Source: Saccharomycodes ludwigii (taxonomy: Eukaryota > Ascomycota > Saccharomycetes > Saccharomycodales > Saccharomycodaceae). Taken from it: a stretch of DNA of 64,000 nt. Below are positions 31,490 through 41,366 of this stretch, in pieces (positions within the stretch are counted from its first letter, which is position 1; every line of letters begins with the position of its first letter). The notes under the pieces were generated by a model. That model saw only the letters and a list, made by a program, of their open reading frames with translations, was not told the DNA's origin and did not search any database. Made by a program: the position numbers and the translations under genes. The stretch is taken from assembly GCF_020623625.1 (NCBI RefSeq), contig NC_060202.1, positions 1,258,501 to 1,322,500 of the forward strand. The letters are read 5' to 3'.

Positions 31490-32860
31490 AGCACTACTAC
31501 CGGCTGTAGAATTTTTATTGAAAAAAGTTTCATTGATGTCACGTTTTTTATTCAGTTGTTCACAACTTTTAATTACCTTCATAACGTTTTCATCTTTATC
31601 AAATATATCACTTAATTTCACTATTGTATCAGTATTCAACTTATCAGGATATTGGACACTGAATTTTATATATAAATTACCATATTGTTTACTTTCCACT
31701 TCTATAGGCATGCCCAAATTTTCTATATTTTTAACGCAGCCAGGTTTCAACAATTCCCCTGGCAACACGGTAATTTTTAACAATATTTTTTTAGGGTGAA
31801 TTGAACTTGGAATAAAAATAGTACCACCACACAAACTGGTTTTCAAATCAACTTTAAAATCTGGTATATATAGGTCTTGGCCGTTATTAATTAACTTGAT
31901 TGCGCCTCTACTTATTCTGTCATCAGATAAAGTTAAAGTTATAATTACATCGCCTGGTATTACTCTTTCGTGGCCATATTCTGTTTCAATAACTTCATCA
32001 GCTTGTCCAGGTAATATAATGGCAGAACCGTTTTTCATCCCGCGCTCAACTTTGACATCAAAAATTGTTTTTTCACTAACATAACCTTGTCCATTACATA
32101 TGTTGCAAACATTTAGAAATTTAGTAAATTCACCAGTACCGTGACAATATTTGCATGTGCTACTCCAAGATTGTATTAATGGTCCCATTTTGCGTACATC
32201 CGTTATTACACCTTTACCTTGACACTTGTTACAGCTACTTATACTTCTTGATCCACCTGTTCCCTGACATTTAACACAAACTTTAGATCTTTTCATTGCT
32301 AACTTGCACGATTTACCTAAATACAAATCATCCAAGGTACATTTCAAATTGTGATTAATATCTGGTCCCCTAAGCTCCTCTTCTTCTTCAGATTCGTTGC
32401 CATTTTCAGCATGAATATTGCTACTAGTATTAGTATAACTACTATCGGTAGTACTATTTTTATAACCATGATGGCTAAAAAAGGGATCTGATCCAAAGAA
32501 TTGGGAAAATATATCGGCTGCACTCATCCCGGTATCCGCATATCCTCGATTAGTATTGCTGTTGTTATATGTATTACGTTGTTGACGTTGTTTTTGGCGT
32601 TGCAGCTGCTGTTTACGATATATCTCCGTATCATCAATCGTTCCATATTTATCAAATTTATTTCTTTTTGCTGTATCAGTTAAAACTTCATACGCCACGC
32701 ATATTTCCTGAAATTTGGTTTTACTTTCTTCGCTATGGTTATTTTTATCTGGATGGTATTTTAATGCCTTTAATTTATATGCTTTTTTTATTTCTTGTAA
32801 TGTTGCTTTCTTGGACACTTCTAGTATGGAGTAGTAATCTAAGTTATTGTTATTTGTCAT
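31184..32860 (-). CDS. APJ1: Type I J-protein Apj1
   Basis: Hsp40 co-chaperone of Hsp70 acting in nuclear protein quality control and Hsf1 attenuation. 558 aa (S. cerevisiae 528). The J domain (about 7-72) has the HPD motif in YHPDKNN. A Gly/Phe-like linker contains MSAADIFSQFFGSDPFF. Four zinc-binding CxxCxGxG-type repeats (about 195-265) are CVKCQGTG, CNKCQGKG, CKYCHGTG and CNICNGQG. Two substrate-binding beta domains follow. The C-terminus is Ser-rich, acidic and then basic (KKRY), consistent with a nuclear protein. Position and strand match YNL077W. A near-consensus heat-shock element lies about 320 bp upstream. Confidence 0.95.
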
Positions 32861-33769
32861 TTTTTTTTTTTTTCTTACGTTTTATGTGATGTAAAAATCA
32901 TAATATTTTTTTAGTTTATCCAATATGCTGTAATTTTAATTTTTTTTTTTTTTTTTTATGTAGTAATATTAAAACTAATAATTTATTTTCGAAAGAGTTA
33001 AATATATAAATATGTATATATATATATATATCATAGAATATATTACCTACATGTACAATGGAAATAGAGACCTTCTTTCGAAAACATCTTGTAACACCTA
33101 ACAGAATAAAAATAGATAAATACAAATAAAAATTATAGACAAAGAAAAAAAAATAAAAATAAAAATAAAAATAAAAAAAAAGTTCTATAAAGTTCTATTT
33201 ATTTATTAATTTAGTTTCCATTTAATTATAATTGTACAAACACCCATACAACTTATAATGAGAGGAGAGCCACTGACAATGTGGGATAAAAACGAAATTA
33301 AACTCTGCGCGATAAAAAAAAAAAGAAAAAGAAAAAAAAACCCTCTTGCGATGTATGGGTGCTTCACATATAGCTGATACAATAATTGTTTTGAGTTCGG
33401 TTTCGCAGTCATTACTATTTCGGATACTTTTCCAGTAAGTGAGCTCCCGGATAAACATTTTTTTTCATTTTGTCTTCTTTTCTTATCTAATTCTTTAAAT
33501 ATTTTTCATTTTAAAAGTTGTACAATAACCAATTCATGTTAGACACAATAATTTTTCCCCTTTTCGTTTGTTTTCTTTTCTCTTTCTTTTTCTCTTTCTT
33601 TTTCTCTTTCCATTTCTCTTTTTTTCGTTTCCTTTTTTCTTTTTTCTTTTTTTTTATCTATTTTCCAATTAAGAACAAACTGATAAAACACAAAGTTGAT
33701 TGTTTAGTGGATTGTCATTAGAGTCACACATACTGTAACGCATTTTTGGATTTTACTTACAACAATAAT
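32861..33769. other. Divergent promoter region, APJ1 / TMA108
   Basis: 0.9 kb with T tracts and a CT-rich tract (about 33555-33655) before TMA108. Between about 33206 and 33460 homopolymers are scarcer and a possible small minus-strand ORF exists (listed separately). A near-HSE TTCTATAAAGTTC lies at 33183-33195. Confidence 0.6.
33206..33412 (-). CDS. Possible small membrane protein, unrecognised
   Basis: 68 codons from an ATG. The polar N-terminus, MTAKPNSKQLLYQLYVKHPY, is followed by hydrophobic segments (about residues 24-45 and 50-62) and a basic end, KWKLN. The layout resembles a small ER or mitochondrial membrane protein, and the N-terminal 24 codons show no homopolymer bias. The Phe-rich part is T-tract derived, which argues for chance. 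An overlapping frame with an earlier ATG (33458) would act as an upstream ORF. No homolog is recognised. Confidence 0.25.
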   Translation of the reverse strand: MTAKPNSKQLLYQLYVKHPYIARGFFFLFLFFFIAQSLISFLSHIVSGSPLIISCMGVCTIIIKWKLN

Positions 33770-36589
33770 ATGACTTTTTCTGCTTCCAAGTATGATTTAT
33801 ATTTCAATATAGATCACACTAAAACCCATTTCGAAGGTACCTGTAAAATAACTCTAAAATGTAAAATAGAGCAAGAAGAAAAAAACGAAAGTGTTATTAT
33901 TTTAAACGGAAATGAATTGGTTATAACAGAATGTCGTTTAAATGATACAACACCTGAGATTAATTACATTAAAAAAGATCATCTTATCCAACTATCATTT
34001 CCCAATGGTATCATAAAAAATAACGATGTTTTGTTTATAAAATATTTAGGTAAGTTGAATCAAATTAAAACTTTCCAAGATAAAACAATGGGTGTTTTCA
34101 AAACTAATATCATGAATGACCAAAGTGGTAAAGCAGATTCTATTGTCATCTCTACGCATTGTCAACCATATCATGCATCAAGGATTTTCCCATGTTTTGA
34201 TCAATTACATTTGAAAGCTAAATTTAAAATAACCATTGAAACTAATGATCGATTCAAAGTAATTTCGAATGGTTCAGTTATTGTTAGAGAGCTTAGGGAT
34301 GGTTTGCAAATCGTTGAATTCAGTGAGACACCATATTTACCAGCGTGCTTAATTGGCTTTTCCATTGGTGATCTTCAATTCATTCAGTCTGAAGTACTAA
34401 CCAGTTCTAATACTATCACCACATTAAGATTTTACTCTCCGTTGGAAATTGAGCATTGTACTTTTGCCTTGGATATCGCCACCAAATACTTTCCTATACT
34501 AAATAATATTTTATTTCCTACATATTATCCATTGGATAAATTAGATTTCGTATTATTACCATTTTTGTCAGATATGGCTATGGAAAACTTTGGTATGGTT
34601 ACTTTTCAGATGGATTATATTCTATTATCTTCGATTACTAATCCTAAACAATATCAGCAGTTGGAACAATTGATCGTTCACGAAATGGTTCATCAATGGA
34701 TAGGTGATTTATTAACATTTAACTCTTGGAAGCATTTATGGTTTAATGAAAGTTTTGCTACCTGGTTAGCTAATGAACTTTTAGAATATGTTTGGACCAG
34801 TCCTGACTATTTAAAGACACACTATTTTCCAACTATTTCGCAGCTAAGCACCCATTCAATTAAAGATACGCTACCCGTCGCAGCTGATGGTAAATCCACA
34901 GATGAATTGTTTCAACCTCAAAGCTATATCAAAGGTGTGCCCATGCTTAGAGAATTAATTGGATATGTTGGTAAAGAAAATTTTATCAAGTCTTTGGATA
35001 CGTTTTTAGACGACTATGAAACACCAATTGATCCCAAAAGCATTTGGTGCAACCTCGGCGTTGAAAATTTATACAACTGGTTTATTGCAAGTAAAGAATC
35101 ACCGATTTTTCATATTAGAGACGAAGGGACCAGTTGGGGAATCGACAAATCAGACTTGAACAGGTTTGGAGATGTACCAATTTTCTTAAATAAAGAAAAG
35201 GAAAATACTTTGGCCAGTTTATTAACTCAAAGTGAAAATGACGCTAAAAATATCTTGTATAACAAAGACATGCTTGGGCTATACTGTGTCTCGTATGAAA
35301 GTGCCAACTGTATTGATGCTTTTTGCAATAGAGTAGATGAACTAAATGAACAAAGTTTATACAAAGTTTTCCAAGATTTGTTATATTTTATTAATACGCC
35401 GTCCAAAGTGAACAACTATCACGTTGACTTGTGTTTGAAATTTTTACAAAAAATGTCTTGTGATCCCTGTATGGAATCTATAGATGAAAAATTTTACCAT
35501 TCGATTTCGATTGCCCTACAAATTTTACAAAAAATTCAAAGATCTTATATCAACAGTGATTGCAAATTAATTAAGATCAGGGACAAAATTTTAACACCGT
35601 TATATATGAAATTTAAATTAAGATCTAAACTTGTGGAGTTAAGTGATACGGTCTTTAGAAACCCATTTGAATTGGAGATCCACTCTCAACTTTTGTTTTT
35701 GCTAAAATTGCCTGAATTAGATTCGGAAATTGTCAGTAATGCCAAAACTTTATCCTTTGATATTTTAAAATCTTTGATGCGGGGATCTCCATTTAAAAAA
35801 GTGCCCTTAGAAATTATAGGTGGTGCGCTAGCAAATTATTCTCGATTTTTAACAGACGCATTAGAATGGAAAAAAATTTTAGATATTATGAAAAATGGCA
35901 GACCATTTGTGTGTCATTTGTTGAACGATGCAGGTTCTAATGCTCATGTTGCCATACAAAATGTGATTATTGAAAATATCGGATATGTTATTGAACATGA
36001 ATTAGTAGAAAAAACTTTGAAATTTGTTTATACCAACATTGAATCCACAAGTATTGAAATGTTGTTATTTGGGTTTGTTTATAATGCATGTCACAAAGTT
36101 GTTAATAGTAAACAAAAAAAACAAGAAAAAGAGGGCAATGTTCAAAGGAGTGGCAGAAACAACAGAAAATCACTTAATAAAAGAAATAACAAGAGCAAAG
36201 TTAATAATATGAACACTACGATGTTTGTTCCGCTATACTCTGGTGAATATGTTAAAGATATTTGTTGGAGCTGGTTTGCTTTGAACTTTGATAATATTGC
36301 TAGAAGGGCTTGTCGAAAAGGATCACCAACTAGCGAACAATTAAATAAGACTTTGAAAAATATTTTTATGGTTATTGCAGAAATATACTTATCTGGGCTA
36401 TCTGTTACTAGTGAAGAATATAGGAAAAATTCAGAAAAATTAAAAAATTTTGTTGTTGCCAAGAATTGTAAGTTTGGTGATGAGATGGATTTGAAATCTT
36501 TATTGAATACGGTTGAAAATGAAAAAAGGGTTAACGATGATGGGCTTAAGAAAGTTTGTATAGAAAATGAACAAAGTCTATTAGTTTGA
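33770..36589 (+). CDS. TMA108: Ribosome-associated M1 metallopeptidase-like protein Tma108
   Basis: M1 aminopeptidase family protein that in S. cerevisiae binds selected nascent chains co-translationally. From the first ATG the product is 939 aa (S. cerevisiae 946). The N-terminal beta domain is followed by the catalytic region with the exopeptidase motif MAMENFGMVTFQ (about residue 275) and the zinc site HEMVHQWIGD, then 18 residues to Glu in WFNESFATW (about 306-334). The HExxH-x18-E set is therefore intact. The C-terminal ERAP-like helical domain fills the rest and includes a basic Lys/Arg insertion (about 785-820). The frame stays open 8 codons upstream but has no ATG. Matches YIL137C in strand and order. 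Confidence 0.92.
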   Translation: MTFSASKYDLYFNIDHTKTHFEGTCKITLKCKIEQEEKNESVIILNGNELVITECRLNDTTPEINYIKKDHLIQLSFPNGIIKNNDVLFIKYLGKLNQIKTFQDKTMGVFKTNIMNDQSGKADSIVISTHCQPYHASRIFPCFDQLHLKAKFKITIETNDRFKVISNGSVIVRELRDGLQIVEFSETPYLPACLIGFSIGDLQFIQSEVLTSSNTITTLRFYSPLEIEHCTFALDIATKYFPILNNILFPTYYPLDKLDFVLLPFLSDMAMENFGMVTFQMDYILLSSITNPKQYQQLEQLIVHEMVHQWIGDLLTFNSWKHLWFNESFATWLANELLEYVWTSPDYLKTHYFPTISQLSTHSIKDTLPVAADGKSTDELFQPQSYIKGVPMLRELIGYVGKENFIKSLDTFLDDYETPIDPKSIWCNLGVENLYNWFIASKESPIFHIRDEGTSWGIDKSDLNRFGDVPIFLNKEKENTLASLLTQSENDAKNILYNKDMLGLYCVSYESANCIDAFCNRVDELNEQSLYKVFQDLLYFINTPSKVNNYHVDLCLKFLQKMSCDPCMESIDEKFYHSISIALQILQKIQRSYINSDCKLIKIRDKILTPLYMKFKLRSKLVELSDTVFRNPFELEIHSQLLFLLKLPELDSEIVSNAKTLSFDILKSLMRGSPFKKVPLEIIGGALANYSRFLTDALEWKKILDIMKNGRPFVCHLLNDAGSNAHVAIQNVIIENIGYVIEHELVEKTLKFVYTNIESTSIEMLLFGFVYNACHKVVNSKQKKQEKEGNVQRSGRNNRKSLNKRNNKSKVNNMNTTMFVPLYSGEYVKDICWSWFALNFDNIARRACRKGSPTSEQLNKTLKNIFMVIAEIYLSGLSVTSEEYRKNSEKLKNFVVAKNCKFGDEMDLKSLLNTVENEKRVNDDGLKKVCIENEQSLLV

Positions 36590-36776
36590 GTGATGTATCG
36601 TTATTTGACACTATTCGCTTATTTTATGTATTTTGTGTATATTGTAGATGTAAATAGATTGTATATATTTTTACTCGAATAAGGAAAAAAATGAAAATAA
36701 AGATAAAAATAAAGGTGAGTTTTGTAATAAAAAGTTGTACTACTTCTGGTATAATTCACCTTACTTTATTTCGTTT

Positions 36777-36816
<40 letters not shown>

Positions 36817-36838
36817 CATCTCGTTATTAATACTATTA
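36590..36838. other. Convergent 3' region, TMA108 / NIS1
   Basis: About 250 bp between two convergent genes, containing a T tract of about 32 nt (36779-36810). No gene seen. Confidence 0.7.
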
Positions 36839-39517
36839 TCATTGTTCTGTGTTTGTACCTTTCTTGGCCAATATATTGCTATGATCAGTTACTATGGTTG
36901 TTGTAAACCTTTCAGTGAACAAATCATCATCATCATCAAAATCATCATCATCAGTCTCCAAATCATTGACAGACAAGCATCTTCTATTTATCATTTTCCT
37001 TTTGCCTTTATAGTGGCTGTCTTTTGTTGACTGTAATACAGGAGCTTCATAATTTTTGTCGGAAAATGTGTCATTTTCATAGATATATTGTGAAACTGAA
37101 AACGAAAGATCCGGTGAAATAGAAAAGTTACTTTCAATATTACTATTATTGCTACTCCTTCTATCCATATTATAGAAAGTTAGTCTGGGCTCTTTGTCTA
37201 GATCTAGCCTGAATTTGATTCTTTCATATATTATTCTTTTCAAATATTCATTCCAGGATCTTTTCAAACCATCTTGATCGTTGTCAACGGTATCCAGTTC
37301 GTTTTTATTTTTTTCACTTTGCCCTTTTAATAAACTAAAATTTTTTGAATTATCAAAAATTTTGGAGTCATAACTTAAGTTATGATTTTCAATTTCTTTG
37401 CATGTGGTTTGATTTCTGTCAATTGACAATAATGGACCATCATTGTCATTGTTTTTGGTAATATAATTAATCTTATTCGAGGTACTAATGTATCTCTTTT
37501 TATTTTTGGGAAATACAATATTTGGCGGCCGTATAGCTTCTTCTTTTGAACTGTAATAACCATATTGAGAATGACGATTGTTTGATTTTGTCGGTGTACC
37601 ATTCAAAACACCTAGTAATATATCAGTATCTTCATCCAATAATGGTGTTTCAGGGGATGGTATTCCAGCATTTGAATGGGGAATTGATATTAGTTGCTCA
37701 TTTTTATGTTTATTGTAAGGTAAATTTGTTTTGGTGTTACTTTTGTTATCATTTTGCTGTTTTTTTGATAGGTTGGTGGTTGTGGTGGTTGTTGTTGATG
37801 ACACGTTAGCAAACCTAACGTTTTTATGTTGTTGGAGTGGCGGGTATATTTTATTGTTTTCTTTTAAAGTGTTTGCTGTTATCACGCTATTTTCCTTCTT
37901 GTGGTGATTCAAGTTATTTATGGTGCTTGTAGACAGATTTGAAATGGTCTGATGTAAAGCCTTGTTATTTTGATTGTCTTGATCATGACCCTTACTATTA
38001 CCACTCTCATCACGGTGGTGTATCTTATTATTATTATTATTATCTACTGTTTGGGAATATGTATTTTTTTTTAATATGGGTTTCCCTTTCAGGTTAAAAG
38101 TATTGTGAGTTGTAGAATTAGTATTGTGGTGGATAGTTGAGGAAGAATATACTGGTTTTGAATGTGAAATGTTATCCAGCTGATTATTATTAATGCTGGG
38201 TTCATTATCAAGGATAACACTTAATTTATAATCCGCGGTAGGCCTACCTCTATATTTTTTGTGATAATTAATACTGTTTCTACTAGAATAAGATAAATCA
38301 TGATTATTATTGATATATTGCTGTTGTTTTTTCCTGATAGTATTATATTTAACATATAGACTACTGGTTGAACTACTTTTCTCACTTAATTGACAATAAT
38401 CTATCACAGAATTTAAGAAATTTTCGTTACTTATGTTTGCCTGGCTAAATCTAAGTTCGCTTGGTTTCCTTGGGATTGCCTTTTCATTTTTATTTTTGTT
38501 TTGGTGGGCGGTGAAACTCCATCTAAAGTATTTTGGCGTTGTTGTAGTGTTATTCTGGTACTTTGTGGCCTGAAATTGGGGCTTGTTTTTATCTTGAGTG
38601 GTGGAATTATGATGCAAATCGTTCATATTCTTTTTACTCTTCTTTTTCTTCTTTTTCCTTTTCTTTCTTATGGAATCTTTTCTTAGTATTTTTTTTATCA
38701 AATAATTAAAGCTATATTTTGAATTGTTAAATGGGTTATTTAAAAAGCAATAAGTAAAAGTGCTCGTACTATTTTTCCTTTTAATGCTATGGTTACTTTG
38801 TACCGTATTTTTAATCGTATTTTCGACAGGACCAGTCTTGTAGTTATTTGTTTGTTGTTGCATACTCAAACGGTTATTATGGTTTCTCTCTTGGTCCTTA
38901 TGAAATTTTGAAAAGTCATTATAATAAATATTCATTTGTTCCTCCGGGCTCTTGGGAGGTAAGTTTTTGTTATTGTCACGAGTTGTTACATTACTATCGC
39001 TGGTAATGACACTTAGACTTTTGGCAGTATTACCATATTGGTACCCGTGATTCACATTATCAGTATCTGAAGATTGCTTGGCAAGACCACTCGTAGTATT
39101 ATCAATATTGTGCGCAGAATTATCTAAAACTGTGACAGTGTTAATGTTAGCAGAGCAATTTTTTAGAGTTAAACTTGGTAATGTGTCATGGGATATTGTT
39201 CTCTTGTGTTTTAAAATATCAGCTATAATAATTGGATCGTTGACATTCAATAATTGAGATAGACGTTTATAGGAGGTGATGTCTGATTGGACTGATTCTA
39301 TTGAATTGTTTGAATTGGAATTAGTATTTGACTTAGGGTGAAAAATTGAGTTATTATTAACAAAATTGGTGTTTGAATTTGTAGGGCTATTTAAAGTCAC
39401 TTTTGATATTTTATTTTTAATTGTACTATTAGTATTATATTTTCCTAATGGATAATATATATACTTGGAACTCAGCTGGTCTTTTGAAGGTGTTAAAAAT
39501 AGATCAGAAGTTGACAT
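36839..39517 (-). CDS. NIS1: Bud-neck protein Nis1 (by position), long form
   Basis: Assigned mainly by synteny. It sits between APJ1 and TPM, leftward, as YNL078W, whose product is a septin-interacting protein at the bud neck in G2/M. The 892 aa product is about twice the S. cerevisiae length (407). The sequence is dominated by Asn/Ser/Lys-rich disorder. More ordered blocks are SYKRLSQLLNVNDPIIIADI with HKRTISHDTLPSLTL (about residues 85-120), NVRFANVSS (about 590), SIPHSNAGIPSPETPLLDED with TDILLGVLNGTPTKSNNR (about 635-675), SWNEYLKRIIYERIKFRLDL (about 775-795) and an acidic C-terminus (DLETDDDDFDDDDDLF). RLSQLL..NDPIIIADIL resembles a short docking helix. I have no clear memory of the family sequence, so identity is tentative although the gene is real. 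Confidence 0.7.
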   Translation of the reverse strand: MSTSDLFLTPSKDQLSSKYIYYPLGKYNTNSTIKNKISKVTLNSPTNSNTNFVNNNSIFHPKSNTNSNSNNSIESVQSDITSYKRLSQLLNVNDPIIIADILKHKRTISHDTLPSLTLKNCSANINTVTVLDNSAHNIDNTTSGLAKQSSDTDNVNHGYQYGNTAKSLSVITSDSNVTTRDNNKNLPPKSPEEQMNIYYNDFSKFHKDQERNHNNRLSMQQQTNNYKTGPVENTIKNTVQSNHSIKRKNSTSTFTYCFLNNPFNNSKYSFNYLIKKILRKDSIRKKRKKKKKKSKKNMNDLHHNSTTQDKNKPQFQATKYQNNTTTTPKYFRWSFTAHQNKNKNEKAIPRKPSELRFSQANISNENFLNSVIDYCQLSEKSSSTSSLYVKYNTIRKKQQQYINNNHDLSYSSRNSINYHKKYRGRPTADYKLSVILDNEPSINNNQLDNISHSKPVYSSSTIHHNTNSTTHNTFNLKGKPILKKNTYSQTVDNNNNNKIHHRDESGNSKGHDQDNQNNKALHQTISNLSTSTINNLNHHKKENSVITANTLKENNKIYPPLQQHKNVRFANVSSTTTTTTTNLSKKQQNDNKSNTKTNLPYNKHKNEQLISIPHSNAGIPSPETPLLDEDTDILLGVLNGTPTKSNNRHSQYGYYSSKEEAIRPPNIVFPKNKKRYISTSNKINYITKNNDNDGPLLSIDRNQTTCKEIENHNLSYDSKIFDNSKNFSLLKGQSEKNKNELDTVDNDQDGLKRSWNEYLKRIIYERIKFRLDLDKEPRLTFYNMDRRSSNNSNIESNFSISPDLSFSVSQYIYENDTFSDKNYEAPVLQSTKDSHYKGKRKMINRRCLSVNDLETDDDDFDDDDDLFTERFTTTIVTDHSNILAKKGTNTEQ

Positions 39518-39851
39518 TATTTTATTTGTATTTATTTATTTTCTTTTTTTGATTGTATTTCAAACATATGATTTTTTATTCCTTTTTTGTTGGTATTTCG
39601 TTTTTATTTTATTTTTCTTTTTTTTTGGATCTAGTACATTTTTGATTTAATACTATATATATATATATATATATGTGGGTGTGTGTATGTGTATTCGAAA
39701 TGAAGAATCAATTAAAAATTTATAATTTAAATTGTAAAAAAATTATAAATTCTTTTGAGTTGAAAGTAATGTAAAAATTTAGATATATTTTTAGAAATTT
39801 CAAAGACTTTATTCAAGCCAAATGGCTAAGGTGTAGATTATACCATTGTAA

Positions 39852-39975
39852 GCCAGCCATTTTGTTTTTATTTTAATTTTTTCTTTTAATTTTTTCTTTT
39901 TTTCTTTTTTTTTTTCAATTTATTCATTTAATGATAAATGCTGACACTTTGTAGCAATGCGAAAAACCAGCCATT
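39852..39975. promoter_or_regulatory. Two Swi5/Ace2-like boxes upstream of NIS1
   Basis: CCAGCCATT occurs at 39853-39861 (in GCCAGC) and 39967-39975 (in ACCAGC), about 336 and 450 bp upstream of the NIS1 start. ACCAGC is the core Swi5/Ace2 site, and NIS1 is, as I recall, among the M/G1 Swi5/Ace2-dependent genes. Confidence 0.45.
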
Positions 39976-40164
39976 CTTATTTTTTATTATTATTATTGTT
40001 ATTATCATGGGCATTATCGTATTAGTCGGACATAGGGCATGACTAAGTCATCGGTATACTTTTCGGAGTAGTGGATAATAAAAAAGGTGTGGGTGTATAA
40101 AAGAAAAGAAAAGAAAAGAAAAGAAAAGGGGAAAATGTAAATAAAGAATTGTATGGTTGTACTA

Positions 40165-40171
40165 TTACCCG
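40165..40171. promoter_or_regulatory. Candidate Reb1 site (TTACCCG)
   Basis: A perfect Reb1 core in the NIS1/TPM divergent promoter, 477 bp from the TPM start. Reb1 would open a nucleosome-free region for both genes. Single short motif, so modest weight. Confidence 0.35.
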
Positions 40172-40647
40172 AACATTGTGCGGTGTACAGGCTGTACGGG
40201 TTTACTTTTTGATCTGTTATTACTTTTTTAATTATGCGTTTGATTTCAACTGTTTTTTTTTTTTTTTTTTCATTCGTTTGTATATATTTATATATATAAG
40301 ATCCAATCAATATTTTTGCTTTTGCTTTTGTTTTTGTTTTTAAAAAAAAAGGAATCACAGAAAGGAAAAAAAAAAAAAAAAAATTTCTCTCTTCATCATT
40401 CTCTCTTTTTCATTCTCTCTTTTTCATTCTCTCTTCTTCATTTCTTCTCTCTTCTTCTTCTTCTTCCTGATTCTATATGTAAGTTCGTATTTTTTTTTAT
40501 ATGAACGTAATTCAACTCCTTTTATTTCTCCTTATAATTGATTTATTTTCCTTTTTTTTATCTATTTATTTCAAACTGCTAAAGTTAGATCATCATAAAC
40601 AACAACAATTAGAAAAGTTCCCAAATACTATAAATAATTCATTAAAA

Positions 40648-41366
40648 ATGGAAAAGATTAGAGAAGTATGTTATTTTATTTTCTAAGCTTTAAGCTGCAT
40701 CTGAATACACTCTTCAGTTACCCCTTTTCATACATATACGTTACTAACTGCCTTTTTTAAAAAAAAAAAAAAATACTATTTATTATATACATATGTACAT
40801 TCCCTTCTCCCTCAAAAACAAAGACAAAAAAGAAAAAAAAAAAAGGGTAGTGACATTAATAATAATAGTATTAAGACACCTATATATATGATTTTTAGAA
40901 ATTAAACAACTTGAAATTAGAATCTGAACAGTGGCAAGACAAGTATGAAGAATTAAAGGAACAATTCAAACAATTGGAACAAAAAAACTTGGAACAGGAA
41001 AACGAAATTAAAAGTTTAACCACAAAAAATGAAAATTTGGAAAACGAAGTTGAAAAATTAGAATCTGAATTAGACGAACATAAGAAATTGTCTGAAGATT
41101 CTACTTCTTTGAAAGCTAATTATGAATCTTTTTCGAAGAAGAATGAAACTTTAGAAACTGAATTGGAGGAAAGTGATTCCAAATTAAGAGAAACTACTGA
41201 AAAGTTGAAAGAAACCGACTTATTAGCTGAGCAATTGGGTAGAAAAGTCACTTCTTTAGAAGCGGAACGCGAAGAGTGGGAAAAGAAGCACGAAGAATTG
41301 ACTGAAAAATACAACAGTACTAAAGCTGAATTAGATGAAATTGTTGGTTCTTTAGAAAATTTTTGA
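40648..41366 (+). CDS. TPM1/TPM2: Tropomyosin (two exons)
   Basis: Actin-cable-binding coiled-coil dimer required for polarised transport and the cytokinetic ring. Exon 1, 40648-40665, encodes MEKIRE. Exon 2, 40899-41366, continues KLNNLKLESEQWQDKYEELK. The spliced product is 161 aa, equal to S. cerevisiae Tpm2, whereas Tpm1 is 199 aa by an internal duplication. The N-terminus matches the conserved MDKIREKLSNLKLE, and the rest is uninterrupted heptads ending SLENF, like the overlap-forming tail of yeast tropomyosins. TPM1 (YNL079C) and TPM2 (YIL138C) both sit in this syntenic slot, so this is the unduplicated gene. Exon 2 alone has no good start. Confidence 0.95.
40666..40898 (+). other. TPM intron (233 nt)
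   Basis: The donor GTATGT is at 40666-40671, TACTAAC at 40742-40748 and the acceptor TAG at 40896-40898. Splicing joins GAA to AAA in phase zero. The branch-to-acceptor distance of about 150 nt is long for yeast. Confidence 0.9.

Larger units (their letters stand above)
39518..40647. other. Divergent promoter region, NIS1 / TPM
   Basis: 1.13 kb. It contains a TA microsatellite (39652-39674), two CCAGCCATT boxes (Swi5/Ace2-like), a Reb1-type TTACCCG (40165-40171), GAAAA repeats (about 40102-40127) and CT-rich repeats before TPM (about 40386-40470). No gene seen. Confidence 0.65.
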
